Notes: a model not told the origin generated them from the sequence alone. Shown: positions 1 to 8,794, counted from the stretch's first letter. The stretch is DNA of 42,047 nucleotides from an uncultured Clostridia bacterium (GCA_947627255.1 CANQVI010000008.1:1-42047), one strand, 5' to 3'. Translations and numbers: made by a program.

Positions 1-3
1 CTT

Positions 4-249
4 TTATTTTGCAACACTTTCAATATTTTGTAATTCAAATCTATATTTTTGCTCTACATTAGGATATTTATTATGATCTACTTCACTTAAAAACATATCT
101 AATGGTCTAATCCAAAGATCTCCATCTCCATATAGTCTTCTATATACTACATATTTTTCCTTTGTCTCAGAATGAGTTGCAACATCTTCAACTAAATAAT
201 AATCACCTTTAAAGTGTTTATATATTCCCTTAATTTTTAACTCTCTCAT
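4..249 (-). CDS. DUF1653 family small protein
   Basis: This 81-residue protein matches the DUF1653 family: an opening I[12 protein letters not shown] segment, then a central [10 protein letters not shown] with a tryptophan and D-M-F about ten residues later. Family members are small single-domain proteins of unknown function, usually encoded alone. No signal peptide or membrane segment is visible. The gene lies downstream of secA on the same strand, but a hairpin separates them, so it is probably its own unit. The ribosome binding site is a purine run (GGGAAAAAT) just before the ATG. The family call is fairly secure; the role is unknown. Confidence 0.85.
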   Translation of the reverse strand: MRELKIKGIYKHFKGDYYLVEDVATHSETKEKYVVYRRLYGDGDLWIRPLDMFLSEVDHNKYPNVEQKYRFELQNIESVAK

Positions 250-312
250 ATTTTTCCCTTTCTCTTCCCTTTTCTAAAGAAATTTATTTTTTATAAAATC
301 TTTAATTACTAC

Positions 313-346
313 AAAAAGGAATGTTTATTTCTACATTCCTTTTTTT
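313..346. terminator. terminator after secA (works both ways)
   Basis: A 10-bp stem, AAAGGAATGT paired with ACATTCCTTT, closes an 8-base loop. A T run follows it on the plus strand and a shorter one of five on the minus strand. It lies 20 bases past the secA stop and is its likely intrinsic terminator. Confidence 0.75.
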
Positions 347-365
347 GCTACTTAAAACTTAGTTT

Positions 366-3122
366 TTATACATTTTTACCACAGCATTGTTTATATTTTT
401 TTCCACTTCCACATGGACAAGGATCATTTCTTCCTACTTTCTTTTCAGATTTTGCAGGTTTTCTTTTTGGTGTATCCTCTCCTGCTGCATTAGTCATTAA
501 ATTAGTTATATTGTTGTTCATTTTTACATTTACAACTTCTTCTTTTTTCTTAGGTCTTAATGAAAATACAGCTTTTACAGATTCTTCTCTTATAGCCTTT
601 ACTAATTCTTCAAACATATTAAATGATTCTATTTTATATGCTTCTAATGGATTAGTTTGTGCATATGCTCTAAGTCCAATTCCTTCTTTTAATGCAGTAA
701 TTGCATCAATGTGATCCATCCACTTTTGATTAACTGTATTAAGTACAAGATATTTAGCTATTTTATTAAATTCATTTTCAATATTTAATTTCTTAGCTTC
801 TTCTACTCTCTTATCATATATACTATCAATTTTAGCAGTTAAATATTCAACAACATCTTCTTCATTTAAGCTCTTAATTTCATCTTTTACTACTATTTCA
901 TCTTCGCCAAATAAGTTCTTTAAAACAGCATTTACAGCATTATAATCTATACTTTCGATATTATCTGCATCTGTAAAATATTCATTTGCAATATTTACTA
1001 ATATACCTGTATATAATTTCTTAACAATATCAAAAATATTGTCACTAGCTATAACTTCTCTTCTTTGAGAATATATAATTTCTCTTTGTTGATTCATTAC
1101 ATCATCATACTCAAGTACATTTTTTCTAATAGAATAGTTTCTTCCTTCAACTTTCTTTTGAGCACTTTCTATTGTACTAGTTAACATCTTTTGCTCTATT
1201 GGAACATCATCTGGTAATCCTAATGCATTAACTATTCCTGCCATTTTATCTGAGCCAAATAGCTTCATTAAATCATCATCCATAGCAATATAAAAACGAG
1301 AAGAACCAGGGTCACCTTGACGTCCAGAACGTCCTCTTAACTGATTATCTATACGACGTGATTCATGTCTTTCACTACCTATTATTCTAAGACCACCTGC
1401 TGCAATAACTTTCTCTTTTTCTTTTTGTATTTCAGGTCTATATTTTTCCTCTATTTTTGCCATAGCCTCTTTAGCTTCAATAATTCTTTCGTCATCATTT
1501 GGTATAGGAGTTATTGCAAGTTCTATTTCCTCAGGTGTATATCCTTTTTTAGCAAGTTCGCTTCTTACAATAAATTCTAAGTTACCACCAAGCATAATAT
1601 CTGTACCACGTCCTGCCATATTAGTTGCTATTGTTACAGCTTTAAACTTACCAGCTTGAGCTATTATTTCAGCTTCTTTTTCATGGAATTTAGCATTTAA
1701 AACTTGATGAGGTATATTCATTTTTCTTAATATATTACTTATAATTTCAGATTTATCTATAGAAACAGTACCAACTAATACAGGTTGTCCTTTTTCGTAA
1801 CATTCAGCTACTTCTTTAGCAATAGCATTAAATTTAGCGTTTTGATTTTTATATACTACATCATTATTATCTTTTCTAATAACAGGTTTATTTGTTGGTA
1901 TTTCAACTATATCTAACTTATATATACCTTTAAATTCATCTTCTTCTGTTTTAGCAGTACCAGTCATACCTGCAAGTTTTTGATATAATCTAAAATAGTT
2001 TTGGAAAGTTATAGTTGCAAGAGTTTGAGATTCATTAGCTATTGTAACTCCTTCTTTTGCTTCTATTGCTTGATGAAGTCCATCACTATATCTTCTTCCA
2101 TCCATTATACGTCCTGTAAATTCATCAACAATTAAAACTTTTCCATCTTTTACTATATAATCTTTATCTTTTTGCATTAGTCCATAAGCTCTTAATGCTT
2201 GATTTATATGATGTGAAATAGTAAGATTTGAAACATCAGATAAAGATTCAATTCCAAAATACTTCTCTGCTTTTTTAGTACCAGTATTAGTTAAAGCTAC
2301 TGTATGAGCTTTTAAGTCTACTATGTAATCATATTCTTCATCTTTTTCATCAAATTCTTTATCATTATTTTCTACTATTTTTCTAGATTTTAAACTTCTA
2401 GCAAATGCATTTGCTTGTTTATATAAGTCGCTTTGTTTATTAACATTACCAGATATTATAAGAGGAGTACGAGCCTCATCAATTAAAATACTATCAATTT
2501 CGTCTACGATTGCAAAATTAAGTTCTCTTTGAACCATAGATTCTTTATCCATAGTCATATTATCTCTTAAATAATCAAATCCAAATTCATTATTTGTACC
2601 ATATGTTATATCTGCATTATATGCTTTTCTCTTTTCATCAGGTGTCATATTAGGTACAACAAGTCCAACAGATAGGCCTAAGAAATTATATAGTTTTCCC
2701 ATCCAAATACTATCTCTTTTTGCAAGATAATCGTTAACTGTTACTACATGTACACCTTTTCCACTTAAAGCATTTAAATATACTGGTAGTGTTGCAACTA
2801 AAGTTTTTCCTTCACCAGTTTTCATTTCAGCTATTCTTCCTTGGTGTATTATAATACCACCAATTAGCTGTACTCTAAAATGCCTCATTCCAAGTACCCT
2901 ACTTGCAGCTTCAGCAACGGTTGCATAAGCATCAGGTAATATATCATCTAAAGTTTGACCATTTGCTAGTCTTTCTTTAAGCATATCAGTTCTATTTCTT
3001 AGTTCTTCATCACTTAATTTTTTTAAATCTTCTTCTATTAATTCAATTTTATCTACTAATGGCATTATTTTCTTTATTTCTCTGCCACTATATGATCCAA
3101 ATATTTTTTCTATAAGTTTCAT
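366..3122 (-). CDS. secA: SecA preprotein translocase ATPase
   Basis: SecA is the motor ATPase that drives secretory proteins through SecYEG. The sequence shows the usual N-terminus (MKLIEKIFGS, then REIKKI), Walker A M-K-T-G-E-G-K-T at about residues 100-107, the preprotein cross-linking region, DEAD-type V-D-E-I-D-S-I-L-I-D-E-A, and helicase motifs ending in R-G-R-S-G-R-Q-G-D-P-G-S-S. The C-terminus carries the SEC-C zinc motif D-P-C-P-C-G-S-G-K-K-Y-K-Q-C-C that binds SecB or ribosomes. I chose the ATG at 3122 (918 residues). The earlier in-frame ATG at 3137 sits inside the Shine-Dalgarno sequence (ATGGAGG), and homologues start at the MKLI position. Length is normal. Only one secA is seen in the window. 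The gene is followed by a terminator. Confidence 0.97.
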   Translation of the reverse strand: MKLIEKIFGSYSGREIKKIMPLVDKIELIEEDLKKLSDEELRNRTDMLKERLANGQTLDDILPDAYATVAEAASRVLGMRHFRVQLIGGIIIHQGRIAEMKTGEGKTLVATLPVYLNALSGKGVHVVTVNDYLAKRDSIWMGKLYNFLGLSVGLVVPNMTPDEKRKAYNADITYGTNNEFGFDYLRDNMTMDKESMVQRELNFAIVDEIDSILIDEARTPLIISGNVNKQSDLYKQANAFARSLKSRKIVENNDKEFDEKDEEYDYIVDLKAHTVALTNTGTKKAEKYFGIESLSDVSNLTISHHINQALRAYGLMQKDKDYIVKDGKVLIVDEFTGRIMDGRRYSDGLHQAIEAKEGVTIANESQTLATITFQNYFRLYQKLAGMTGTAKTEEDEFKGIYKLDIVEIPTNKPVIRKDNNDVVYKNQNAKFNAIAKEVAECYEKGQPVLVGTVSIDKSEIISNILRKMNIPHQVLNAKFHEKEAEIIAQAGKFKAVTIATNMAGRGTDIMLGGNLEFIVRSELAKKGYTPEEIELAITPIPNDDERIIEAKEAMAKIEEKYRPEIQKEKEKVIAAGGLRIIGSERHESRRIDNQLRGRSGRQGDPGSSRFYIAMDDDLMKLFGSDKMAGIVNALGLPDDVPIEQKMLTSTIESAQKKVEGRNYSIRKNVLEYDDVMNQQREIIYSQRREVIASDNIFDIVKKLYTGILVNIANEYFTDADNIESIDYNAVNAVLKNLFGEDEIVVKDEIKSLNEEDVVEYLTAKIDSIYDKRVEEAKKLNIENEFNKIAKYLVLNTVNQKWMDHIDAITALKEGIGLRAYAQTNPLEAYKIESFNMFEELVKAIREESVKAVFSLRPKKKEEVVNVKMNNNITNLMTNAAGEDTPKRKPAKSEKKVGRNDPCPCGSGKKYKQCCGKNV

Positions 3123-3146
3123 ACTTCTTGCCTCCATTTAGACTTC

Positions 3147-3174
3147 ATTATATCATAAAATGCTGTAAAGTTAA
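3147..3174 (-). promoter_or_regulatory. putative sigma-A promoter of secA
   Basis: On the minus strand TTAACT is followed after 16 bases by a perfect TATAAT. This leaves a short leader before the secA ribosome binding site. The -35 box matches consensus at only four of six positions. Confidence 0.5.
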
Positions 3175-3251
3175 ACAGTTAATATATATTTTATTCATAA
3201 AATGAATTTAAATTAATATATATATATTAGATTATTATACGGAGGAAAAAA

Positions 3252-3737
3252 ATGTTTGTTATAAATTTCAAAATCAATTTTAAAAAGATGATACTTATAT
3301 GCATTATTTGTGCAGCACTAATAGCTTCAATTGTAGAATTTTGCTTTAATGATACAACAATATTTGCTAATGCAAATGCAGAAGATTTTTATTATAATAT
3401 TAGTGATGATAATTTTATTTCAACTTTAAAAATGATACATGAAAATATTGACGAAAACATAGGAAGAACAATAAAAGTATCTGGATTTGTATATACACTT
3501 GCCGATTTTAATAAAGACTTTTTTGTATGTGGAAGATATATGTCAAGTGATGAAACAACACAGGTAGCAGGTTATCTTTGTAACTACGTTGGTGATTTAG
3601 AGCTTAATGAAAATGAATGGGTAGAAATATATGGAAGTATAATAAAAGGAGATTATAATGGTGAAGTACCAGTAATAAAAGTAGATAGAATTAATAAAAT
3701 TATAGCTCCTGCAAATACATATGTAGAAGAAAAATAA
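3252..3737 (+). CDS. membrane-anchored DUF1980-like protein
   Basis: This 161-residue protein begins with a signal anchor (hydrophobic stretch about residues 12-31). An extracytoplasmic domain of roughly 110 residues follows. The pattern I-G-R-T-I-K-V-S-G-F-V-Y, then F-F-V-C-G-R-Y-M, and later E-N-E-W-V-E-I-Y-G-S-I resembles the C-terminal OB-like domain of DUF1980/TIGR03943 (YcgQ-type) proteins. In those proteins the domain is normally fused to two membrane helices and paired with a YcgR-type permease. Here it stands alone, and the permease is not in the window. It reads away from secA, with GGAGG eight bases before the ATG. The fold assignment rests on motif memory and is moderately sure; the function is unknown. 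Confidence 0.6.
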   Translation: MFVINFKINFKKMILICIICAALIASIVEFCFNDTTIFANANAEDFYYNISDDNFISTLKMIHENIDENIGRTIKVSGFVYTLADFNKDFFVCGRYMSSDETTQVAGYLCNYVGDLELNENEWVEIYGSIIKGDYNGEVPVIKVDRINKIIAPANTYVEEK

Positions 3738-3766
3738 ATAGCTTAAGATTTCTCTTAAGCTATTTT
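3736..3766. terminator. bidirectional terminator between convergent genes
   Basis: An 11-bp perfect stem (ATAGCTTAAGA / TCTTAAGCTAT) with a TTTC loop lies in the 30-base gap between two converging genes, with T-rich tails in both directions. The same 29-base sequence recurs at 42007-42035. Confidence 0.85.
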
Positions 3767-3767
3767 A

Positions 3768-4322
3768 TTATTTTCTTTTAAACTTTTTCTTTATATCTTC
3801 TAATATTGTATTACCTATGTCTTCTTCTTTTACTTCTGGTGAATCATTAGTATCACTAAAACACATTCTAACCTGTTTAGAATTTTTTATTTTTTCTATA
3901 TGTGCCATTATAGTAGTATATAGTGAAATATATATTTCCACTTCATACCCCTCATTTTCTATTAATTTGCTAACATATTCAACTGTTTCTTTATCTTGTG
4001 GATTAGCAAATGCAATATGTATAACATTATTTACTTTTTCAAAAGGTAATGCTCTATATGTTATAATTATATCTGATGGTAAGAAGTTTAATGGATTAAT
4101 AGATAGCTTTCTGTCAATTATAGCAGATTTTACATTAAGGTTTGATGACAAAACAGAAAGTAAATCTTCTTTTTCACACATATCTAATACATCAACAATT
4201 TCACCAAATTTTAATTCTGGATGTTCTTCTTGATAATTTAAAACAATTCTTACATCTTTCTTTGTAAGTATACCTCTTTTTATAAATTCTTCACCTATTG
4301 GTAATTTTTCTTCATTATCCAT
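3768..4322 (-). CDS. stand-alone MshEN / GspE-N-like protein
   Basis: The protein (184 residues from the ATG at 4322) resembles the N-terminal domain of type II secretion and type IV pilus assembly ATPases (GspE/PilB/MshE). One arm reads P-I-G-E-E-F-I-K-R-G-I-L-T-K-K-D-V and ends L-N-Y-Q; the second reads F-G-E-I-V-D-V-L-D-M-C. A three-layer segment with A-L-P-F-E-K and I-A-F-A-N-P-Q-D follows. No ATPase domain follows: the protein ends in a short basic tail. In MshEN domains the first motif begins with Arg-Leu-Gly and helps bind c-di-GMP; here Arg is replaced by Pro. The GGGGGA site fits the ATG at 4322 better than the one at 4331. It is the last gene of a three-gene unit. The domain call is good; the function is open. 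Confidence 0.65.
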   Translation of the reverse strand: MDNEEKLPIGEEFIKRGILTKKDVRIVLNYQEEHPELKFGEIVDVLDMCEKEDLLSVLSSNLNVKSAIIDRKLSINPLNFLPSDIIITYRALPFEKVNNVIHIAFANPQDKETVEYVSKLIENEGYEVEIYISLYTTIMAHIEKIKNSKQVRMCFSDTNDSPEVKEEDIGNTILEDIKKKFKRK

Positions 4323-4346
4323 ATATATCATTCCCCCAAAATATTG

Positions 4347-4820
4347 CTAATTATTTATATATGTTATTTTTCCCTCTTTATCCACATTATAGTTTTCTAT
4401 ATTTGTATACACTAGTTCTTCTAGTTCAATAGCATTTAAACCAACTATATATTTTCCATCAGCATAGTTATCTTCTGCAATTTCAAATTTTTCTTTTCCA
4501 TCAACTTGTTTTAATATAATATTTTTATATTCATTATTTACCAATGTAACAAAATATATATCTATGTCTGAAATGCTACCGACATCTGCTAATTCAACTT
4601 TAACATTTAGTTCATCTTCTATTTTTTTCTTTATATCTGATAATAGTTTATTTGAATTATTTATTACATATTCTGATTCAATTTTTATATTTTGTAGTCT
4701 TTCAGCATTATTTTTTTCTTTTATTGTATCATCTTTTATTTTTAAAATAAGTAAAATTCCTAAAAAGATAATTACTACAAAAATTAAAAATTTTAAAACT
4801 CCAAGTAATATATTTTTCAT
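4347..4820 (-). CDS. single-pass membrane protein, unknown
   Basis: I do not recognise this 157-residue protein. It has one N-terminal membrane helix (about residues 5-27), a charged helical stretch (about 30-75) with coiled-coil character, and a small mixed domain. The short basic N-terminus suggests that most of the protein is outside the membrane. It lies between an anchored protein of similar size and the MshEN-like protein, with gaps of 11 and 24 bases, so the three are probably co-transcribed. The bitopic layout resembles accessory subunits of pilus or secretion assemblies, but no family motif supports that. Confidence 0.6.
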   Translation of the reverse strand: MKNILLGVLKFLIFVVIIFLGILLILKIKDDTIKEKNNAERLQNIKIESEYVINNSNKLLSDIKKKIEDELNVKVELADVGSISDIDIYFVTLVNNEYKNIILKQVDGKEKFEIAEDNYADGKYIVGLNAIELEELVYTNIENYNVDKEGKITYINN

Positions 4821-4831
4821 ATATTCACTCC

Positions 4832-5314
4832 CTATTTTAATATGATACTATTGAAATTGTTGCTCCACCAATCTGGCATAGAATCTAGTTTTACTTTAAC
4901 TAAATCTCCATCTACTACGTAGAAAGTTACTCCTTCATAATCATCTATTGATACACCTAAAGTTGTTTCAACATTTTCCATATTTAATTTATATGCTTTC
5001 TTATCATCTTTGTAATCTAAAGTTTCTTCTTCAATTAATGTTGGTAATAAGTTATCTTGATTATCCTTTATTTGCTCACCATCTGCTGTTTTTCCACTTA
5101 ATATTTCTTCCTTAGTATATACACCAAAAGAATCTGAATAAGAAGAACCTACATAATATGATAATGTAGATTGTAATTCAATCATATCATCAAAAAAATC
5201 TTCTCCTTTTTGTGAGCTTTTTATTCCATTTGGTCCCAATAATATGTACGCACCAGAAAGTGCTAATAATATCACTAAAATTATTATTATCAAAGTTTGT
5301 GTTTTACTTTTCAT
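4832..5314 (-). CDS. single-pass membrane or pilin-like protein, unknown
   Basis: This 160-residue protein has a basic start, a hydrophobic helix (about residues 8-27) and an extracytoplasmic domain rich in Asp, Glu, Tyr and Ser. After the helix, the segment D-D-M-I-E-L-Q-S-T-L-S-Y-Y-V is reminiscent of the amphipathic continuation of a pseudopilin helix. However, no prepilin peptidase Gly-Phe-Thr-Leu-x-Glu site is present. It is the first gene of the unit and has its own promoter and a GGAGTGA ribosome binding site. Because the third gene carries a pilus-ATPase-type domain, a pilin-like role is possible but unproven. Confidence 0.6.
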   Translation of the reverse strand: MKSKTQTLIIIILVILLALSGAYILLGPNGIKSSQKGEDFFDDMIELQSTLSYYVGSSYSDSFGVYTKEEILSGKTADGEQIKDNQDNLLPTLIEEETLDYKDDKKAYKLNMENVETTLGVSIDDYEGVTFYVVDGDLVKVKLDSMPDWWSNNFNSIILK

Positions 5315-5352
5315 TATATTTTCACTCCTTAAAATTTCATAATATCAAATTT

Positions 5353-5381
5353 ATAGTATCATAAATTATTTATTTTTTCAA
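5353..5381 (-). promoter_or_regulatory. putative sigma-A promoter of the three-gene unit
   Basis: On the minus strand TTGAAA, a 17-base spacer and TACTAT lie about 40 bases before the first gene and downstream of the spoIIIA terminator. This makes the three-gene unit independent of spoIIIA. Confidence 0.55.
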
Positions 5382-5430
5382 TAATATACTTAATTTTAAC
5401 ATTAGTTTTTTTATTATTCAATAAACACGC

Positions 5431-5460
5431 AAAAAAAGATATCTAATTAAGATATCTTTT
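5431..5460 (-). terminator. terminator of the spoIIIA operon
   Basis: On the minus strand, AAAGATATC, a 7-base loop and GATATCTTT are followed by a T run. The hairpin begins about ten bases after the spoIIIAH stop codon. Confidence 0.85.
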
Positions 5461-5470
5461 CACAATTTTC

Positions 5471-6016
5471 TCACATATCAATTTTCTCAATACTAATATT
5501 ATTAGCACTCACATCTAATTGATCAATTATTATTTGCATTACCTGTGCCACAATATTTTCTTCTAATTCTTCTGCTTTTAATATAACATTTACTTTGCCA
5601 TTATTTGTTGGTATTATAACAACATCATCTATATTTTTAGACTTTATCATATTTTCCACCATATTAATTTGATTTTTTTCTTCAATTAAGCTACTTTGCT
5701 TTTCTTGATATTCTGCCATAGTTTCAGAATTGGTATTGCTATTATTAATAATTTCATTATAATTATTTAAAAGTTCTGAATACATATTATCCCTATCATA
5801 TCTAAATTTAGCCATTTTTTCATCTTCAGCACTTTTTATACTAGATTCTTCATATATTTTTACTTCGTCATTATTTGAATTTACATATACTGTTTGACCC
5901 AAGTCTTTTTCTCTTTCCGGATTATATTTATAATTAATATATCCAGCTATTGTAATCATAAAGCAAAATGATATTCCAGCCATTAAAAATCTTTTTACTT
6001 TTTCTTTATTTTTCAT
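5471..6016 (-). CDS. spoIIIAH: stage III sporulation protein AH
   Basis: SpoIIIAH is the mother-cell protein that binds forespore SpoIIQ across the intermembrane space, forming part of the channel that feeds the engulfed forespore. The 181 residues show an N-terminal membrane helix (about residues 9-28), a charged linker with coiled-coil character (about 55-125), and a C-terminal ring-building domain of the EscJ/PrgK type with V-V-I-I-P-T-N-N-G-K-V-N-V and a V-S-A-N-N-I-S-I strand near the end. It is last in the operon, directly before the terminator. The SpoIIQ partner is not in this window. Confidence 0.9.
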   Translation of the reverse strand: MKNKEKVKRFLMAGISFCFMITIAGYINYKYNPEREKDLGQTVYVNSNNDEVKIYEESSIKSAEDEKMAKFRYDRDNMYSELLNNYNEIINNSNTNSETMAEYQEKQSSLIEEKNQINMVENMIKSKNIDDVVIIPTNNGKVNVILKAEELEENIVAQVMQIIIDQLDVSANNISIEKIDM

Positions 6017-6025
6017 ATTTACCTC

Positions 6026-6556
6026 CTATTTTTCAAATACCTGTACTTTATATGATGCTATTCCAAATAAATTTCCTATTGCTGTAGCAATTTTTTGTTT
6101 TAAATCATTACTTTCTACTCCCTTTGCTACTATTATTACCCCTTCAACTTTAGGAGTATTATACATTTGGATTATTGCTGTCTTTTCTCCACTTTTTTCA
6201 TTATATGCAACGTTTTTTTCAATACTAGTAACATTTCCGCTATCGTTAATTGTCTCTTTTGTATCATATACTACACTTGAATTTCCTTTATTAGCATAAT
6301 TTATTACTACAGATACTTCACTTATTCCAGAAATTTGTGATAATACATCACTAATTTTTCCATCTATACTTTCTACTTCTTCTTTTTCCTCTTTTACTGT
6401 ATTTTCTATATTAGTTTCTTTGGCACTTTTATCACTATTAAATATATAATTAATACTTATCAAAAGTATTACTAATAATACTAAAAGTAATATTAAATTT
6501 TCTCTTTTTCTTTTATTATCTTTTGTTATATTTTTAAGTGTTTCTAAATAGTTCAT
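6026..6556 (-). CDS. spoIIIAG: stage III sporulation protein AG
   Basis: SpoIIIAG forms a large ring in the intermembrane space of the sporulating cell as part of the SpoIIIA-SpoIIQ channel. This 176-residue copy has a basic N-terminus, one membrane helix (about residues 21-38), an acidic linker, then the family core starting L-S-Q-I-S-G-I-S-E-V-S-V-V-I-N-Y. The C-terminal half has P-K-V-E-G-V-I-I-V-A-K-G-V, a strong signature of AG proteins. The ribosome binding site is AAGGAGG. It lies 9 bases upstream of spoIIIAH and 3 bases after spoIIIAF. Confidence 0.93.
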   Translation of the reverse strand: MNYLETLKNITKDNKRKRENLILLLVLLVILLISINYIFNSDKSAKETNIENTVKEEKEEVESIDGKISDVLSQISGISEVSVVINYANKGNSSVVYDTKETINDSGNVTSIEKNVAYNEKSGEKTAIIQMYNTPKVEGVIIVAKGVESNDLKQKIATAIGNLFGIASYKVQVFEK

Positions 6557-6559
6557 TTT

Positions 6560-7054
6560 TTATCCTCCTTTAATAATTTGTATTTTTTCTTTTTCAATAC
6601 TATATCGATTACTTAGATATGATTTTATATCAAAAGGAGTATTTTCATATATGGTAATTTTTACATTTTCTATATTATATTCATCTGATATATCAATATT
6701 TACTTCAACTTCACTATTAATATTTTTATTTAAGTTCTCTTTAATATCCGTTTGCATTTTACTTTTAAAATTTGATTTTAAATTATCTTTTTGTATATCT
6801 TCATAATTTGCTTTTGCAACATAGATTTCATTTTCTATTTTTAAATTTTCTAATATTTTACTAAAATCTTCTGAGAAATTTCCTATTTTTATATAATTAA
6901 TTATTGGTGATAATACTACTATAATAGTCACTATTCCCATTAATGAATTTATATATTTTTTTAGACTAGTATTTGGAATAATTATTCTTATTATAGTAAA
7001 TATAATTCCCACACCTAATATCATATTTATCCAATCTTTAAACACATTTATCAT
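6560..7054 (-). CDS. spoIIIAF: stage III sporulation protein AF
   Basis: SpoIIIAF is a membrane component of the SpoIIIA complex with a ring-building-type extracellular domain. Two N-terminal hydrophobic helices (about residues 8-24 and 36-54, with I-I-R-I-I-I-P between them) precede the soluble part, which ends S-I-E-K-E-K-I-Q-I-I-K. The start is set at 7054 (164 residues): the upstream in-frame ATG at 7066 forms part of the TTGGAGG ribosome binding site, which also covers the end of spoIIIAE. The gene begins one base after the spoIIIAE stop. Confidence 0.9.
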   Translation of the reverse strand: MINVFKDWINMILGVGIIFTIIRIIIPNTSLKKYINSLMGIVTIIVVLSPIINYIKIGNFSEDFSKILENLKIENEIYVAKANYEDIQKDNLKSNFKSKMQTDIKENLNKNINSEVEVNIDISDEYNIENVKITIYENTPFDIKSYLSNRYSIEKEKIQIIKGG

Positions 7055-7055
7055 T

Positions 7056-8198
7056 TTAGCCTCCAATATTATTTATTATTGCCATTATAATACCTGTTGA
7101 CATTACAAAAAGCACCATTATTCCAATTAATATTCCAAGCATATCTTTATATATGGCTATAAATCCTTTTAAAAAATTTTCTATATCTTTATCTTCATTT
7201 ATAGGTTCACTAATAGCAAGTAACATATTATATAATAATATTATTGCTATTAACTTAATTATAGGGATAGATACAACTAGTGCTGTAACTATTAGTGCTA
7301 TTGCACCACCTACTTTTCCAATTAGTTGCGTTGTTCCTAATATTGTATTTAAACTATCTGATAAAAAATCTCCAACTACAGGTACAAAATTAGATAAAGC
7401 AGATTGTGCTGTTTTAAAATATAAATTATCTATAGATTTACTAATTGAAGTTTCAAAAGATAATATAAATACAAAGATTGCAATAATTGCACTAAATATA
7501 TAAATTGAACTTTTTCTAAACATATTAGATAGATTATCTATTTTAATATTTTCAGAAATTCTAGATATTATATTTAAAGCAACAGATATAGTAAAAAAGG
7601 GAATTATTAAATATTCGGTAACAACACATATAAAATTAGATATAAATAATAGCAGAGGCTGAATAACTCCCATAGATGCTGCTTTACCACTTGCTACAAG
7701 TATTCCTAATAAAAAAGTAGATACTATTTGCATAATATAACTAAGCGTATTAATTATATTTTTAAACATTGAGACTACATCTAGGTAATTCTTTAATAAA
7801 ATTGTACTAATCGATATTAATATTACTAATTTGGTAATTTTTACTACATCACTATTTTTATCCAGTTCTAGATTTTTTATTAATGCTAATATTATTAATA
7901 TAATAAATATACTTAGTACACTTGATAGGGATAATCTAAACTGCTCAATACAAATTTTAAATATTACATCAGCTATATTAGAATACTCAATTCCTTGTCC
8001 AGAAATTAATTGCTCGTATAAATTATTAACATCAATTTTAGAAATATTATTTTCTGATATATAATCTTCAAATGTCTTTAGATACTCTTTTATATTAAAG
8101 CTATTTGCCACATTTTCTACCACTTCATCATATGCATATACCTTGCTAATAGAAATTATTATTATTAAATATAGTAGAATTTTTTTTATTTTTCTCAT
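7056..8198 (-). CDS. spoIIIAE: stage III sporulation protein AE
   Basis: SpoIIIAE is the large polytopic membrane protein of the SpoIIIA complex. The 380 residues start with a signal peptide-like helix ending at A-Y-D-E. An extracytoplasmic segment of about 60 residues follows, then about seven or eight membrane helices. The family hallmarks F-V-P-V-V-G-D-F-L-S-D-S and G-K-V-G-G-A-I-A-L are both present. No clear ribosome binding site precedes the ATG. The start overlaps the spoIIIAD stop (ATGA), so translation is probably coupled to spoIIIAD. Confidence 0.95.
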   Translation of the reverse strand: MRKIKKILLYLIIIISISKVYAYDEVVENVANSFNIKEYLKTFEDYISENNISKIDVNNLYEQLISGQGIEYSNIADVIFKICIEQFRLSLSSVLSIFIILIILALIKNLELDKNSDVVKITKLVILISISTILLKNYLDVVSMFKNIINTLSYIMQIVSTFLLGILVASGKAASMGVIQPLLLFISNFICVVTEYLIIPFFTISVALNIISRISENIKIDNLSNMFRKSSIYIFSAIIAIFVFILSFETSISKSIDNLYFKTAQSALSNFVPVVGDFLSDSLNTILGTTQLIGKVGGAIALIVTALVVSIPIIKLIAIILLYNMLLAISEPINEDKDIENFLKGFIAIYKDMLGILIGIMVLFVMSTGIIMAIINNIGG

Positions 8199-8578
8199 AT
8201 TATAGTTGCTACTATTTCTGCAAGAGAAGCAATAATTGGTATAGAAAGTGAGATAACTATCACTTTTCCTGCTATTTCTATTTTACTGGCTATAGAATTT
8301 TCTCCAGCATCTATACATATATTTTTTCCAAACTCTACTATATATGATATTCCCACTATTTTTAAAATTATTTTCAAAAATTCTTTGTTAATTGAAGAAT
8401 TTTCAATAAGTCCATTTAATAATGCTATTACTTCTTTAAACTCATCAAATATAAAAGCTAATAGTATAATAGAAGAAGAAAGTACACATATTAAAGCAAT
8501 TTCTGGTTTTTCATTTTTTAAAATTATAATTAATGCAACAGAAATTATTGCAAAACCTATTACTTTAAAAATTATCAT
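8195..8578 (-). CDS. spoIIIAD: stage III sporulation protein AD
   Basis: This small polytopic membrane protein of the sporulation channel (127 residues, about four hydrophobic helices) has the family pattern L-K-I-V-G-I-S-Y-I-V-E-F-G-K-N-I-C-I-D-A-G-E-N-S-I-A. That run is broken here only by hyphens and spans about residues 71-96. The ribosome binding site AAGGAGA lies five bases before the ATG. It follows spoIIIAC by nine bases and overlaps spoIIIAE by four. Confidence 0.95.
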   Translation of the reverse strand: MIIFKVIGFAIISVALIIILKNEKPEIALICVLSSSIILLAFIFDEFKEVIALLNGLIENSSINKEFLKIILKIVGISYIVEFGKNICIDAGENSIASKIEIAGKVIVISLSIPIIASLAEIVATII

Positions 8579-8587
8579 CTTTTCTCC

Positions 8588-8782
8588 TTATAGTCCAAAA
8601 GTACTTCTAACATTATTAAATAGTTCACTAATTTTAGATATTACCATCATAAGTACTATTATTACTCCTGTAAGTGTAGTCATCATTGCTTGATCTTCTC
8701 TTCCCGCTTTAGCTAATACTTGATTTAATACTGCTACTAATATTCCTATTCCAGCTATTTTAAATAATAAATCTATATCCAT
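8588..8782 (-). CDS. spoIIIAC: stage III sporulation protein AC
   Basis: A 64-residue protein with two membrane helices, typical in length for SpoIIIAC. It begins MDIDLLFKIAGIGILVAV and has the conserved soluble turn around K-A-G-R-E-D-Q-A. I prefer the ATG at 8782 to the ATG two codons earlier, because the GGGGGT ribosome binding site sits directly against the earlier one and seven bases from this one. SpoIIIAC and SpoIIIAD are mutually related and probably form the membrane base of the channel. Confidence 0.93.
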   Translation of the reverse strand: MDIDLLFKIAGIGILVAVLNQVLAKAGREDQAMMTTLTGVIIVLMMVISKISELFNNVRSTFGL

Positions 8783-8794
8783 ATTCATACCCCC

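Noticed and set aside
511-714. Plus-strand open frames inside secA and other long genes.
   Set aside because: They are antisense to well-supported genes, have no ribosome binding sites and give low-complexity hydrophobic peptides typical of AT-rich reverse strands.
3768-4322. A functional c-di-GMP receptor call for the MshEN-like protein.
   Set aside because: The key Arg of the first motif is replaced and the second motif is weak, so ligand binding cannot be claimed.
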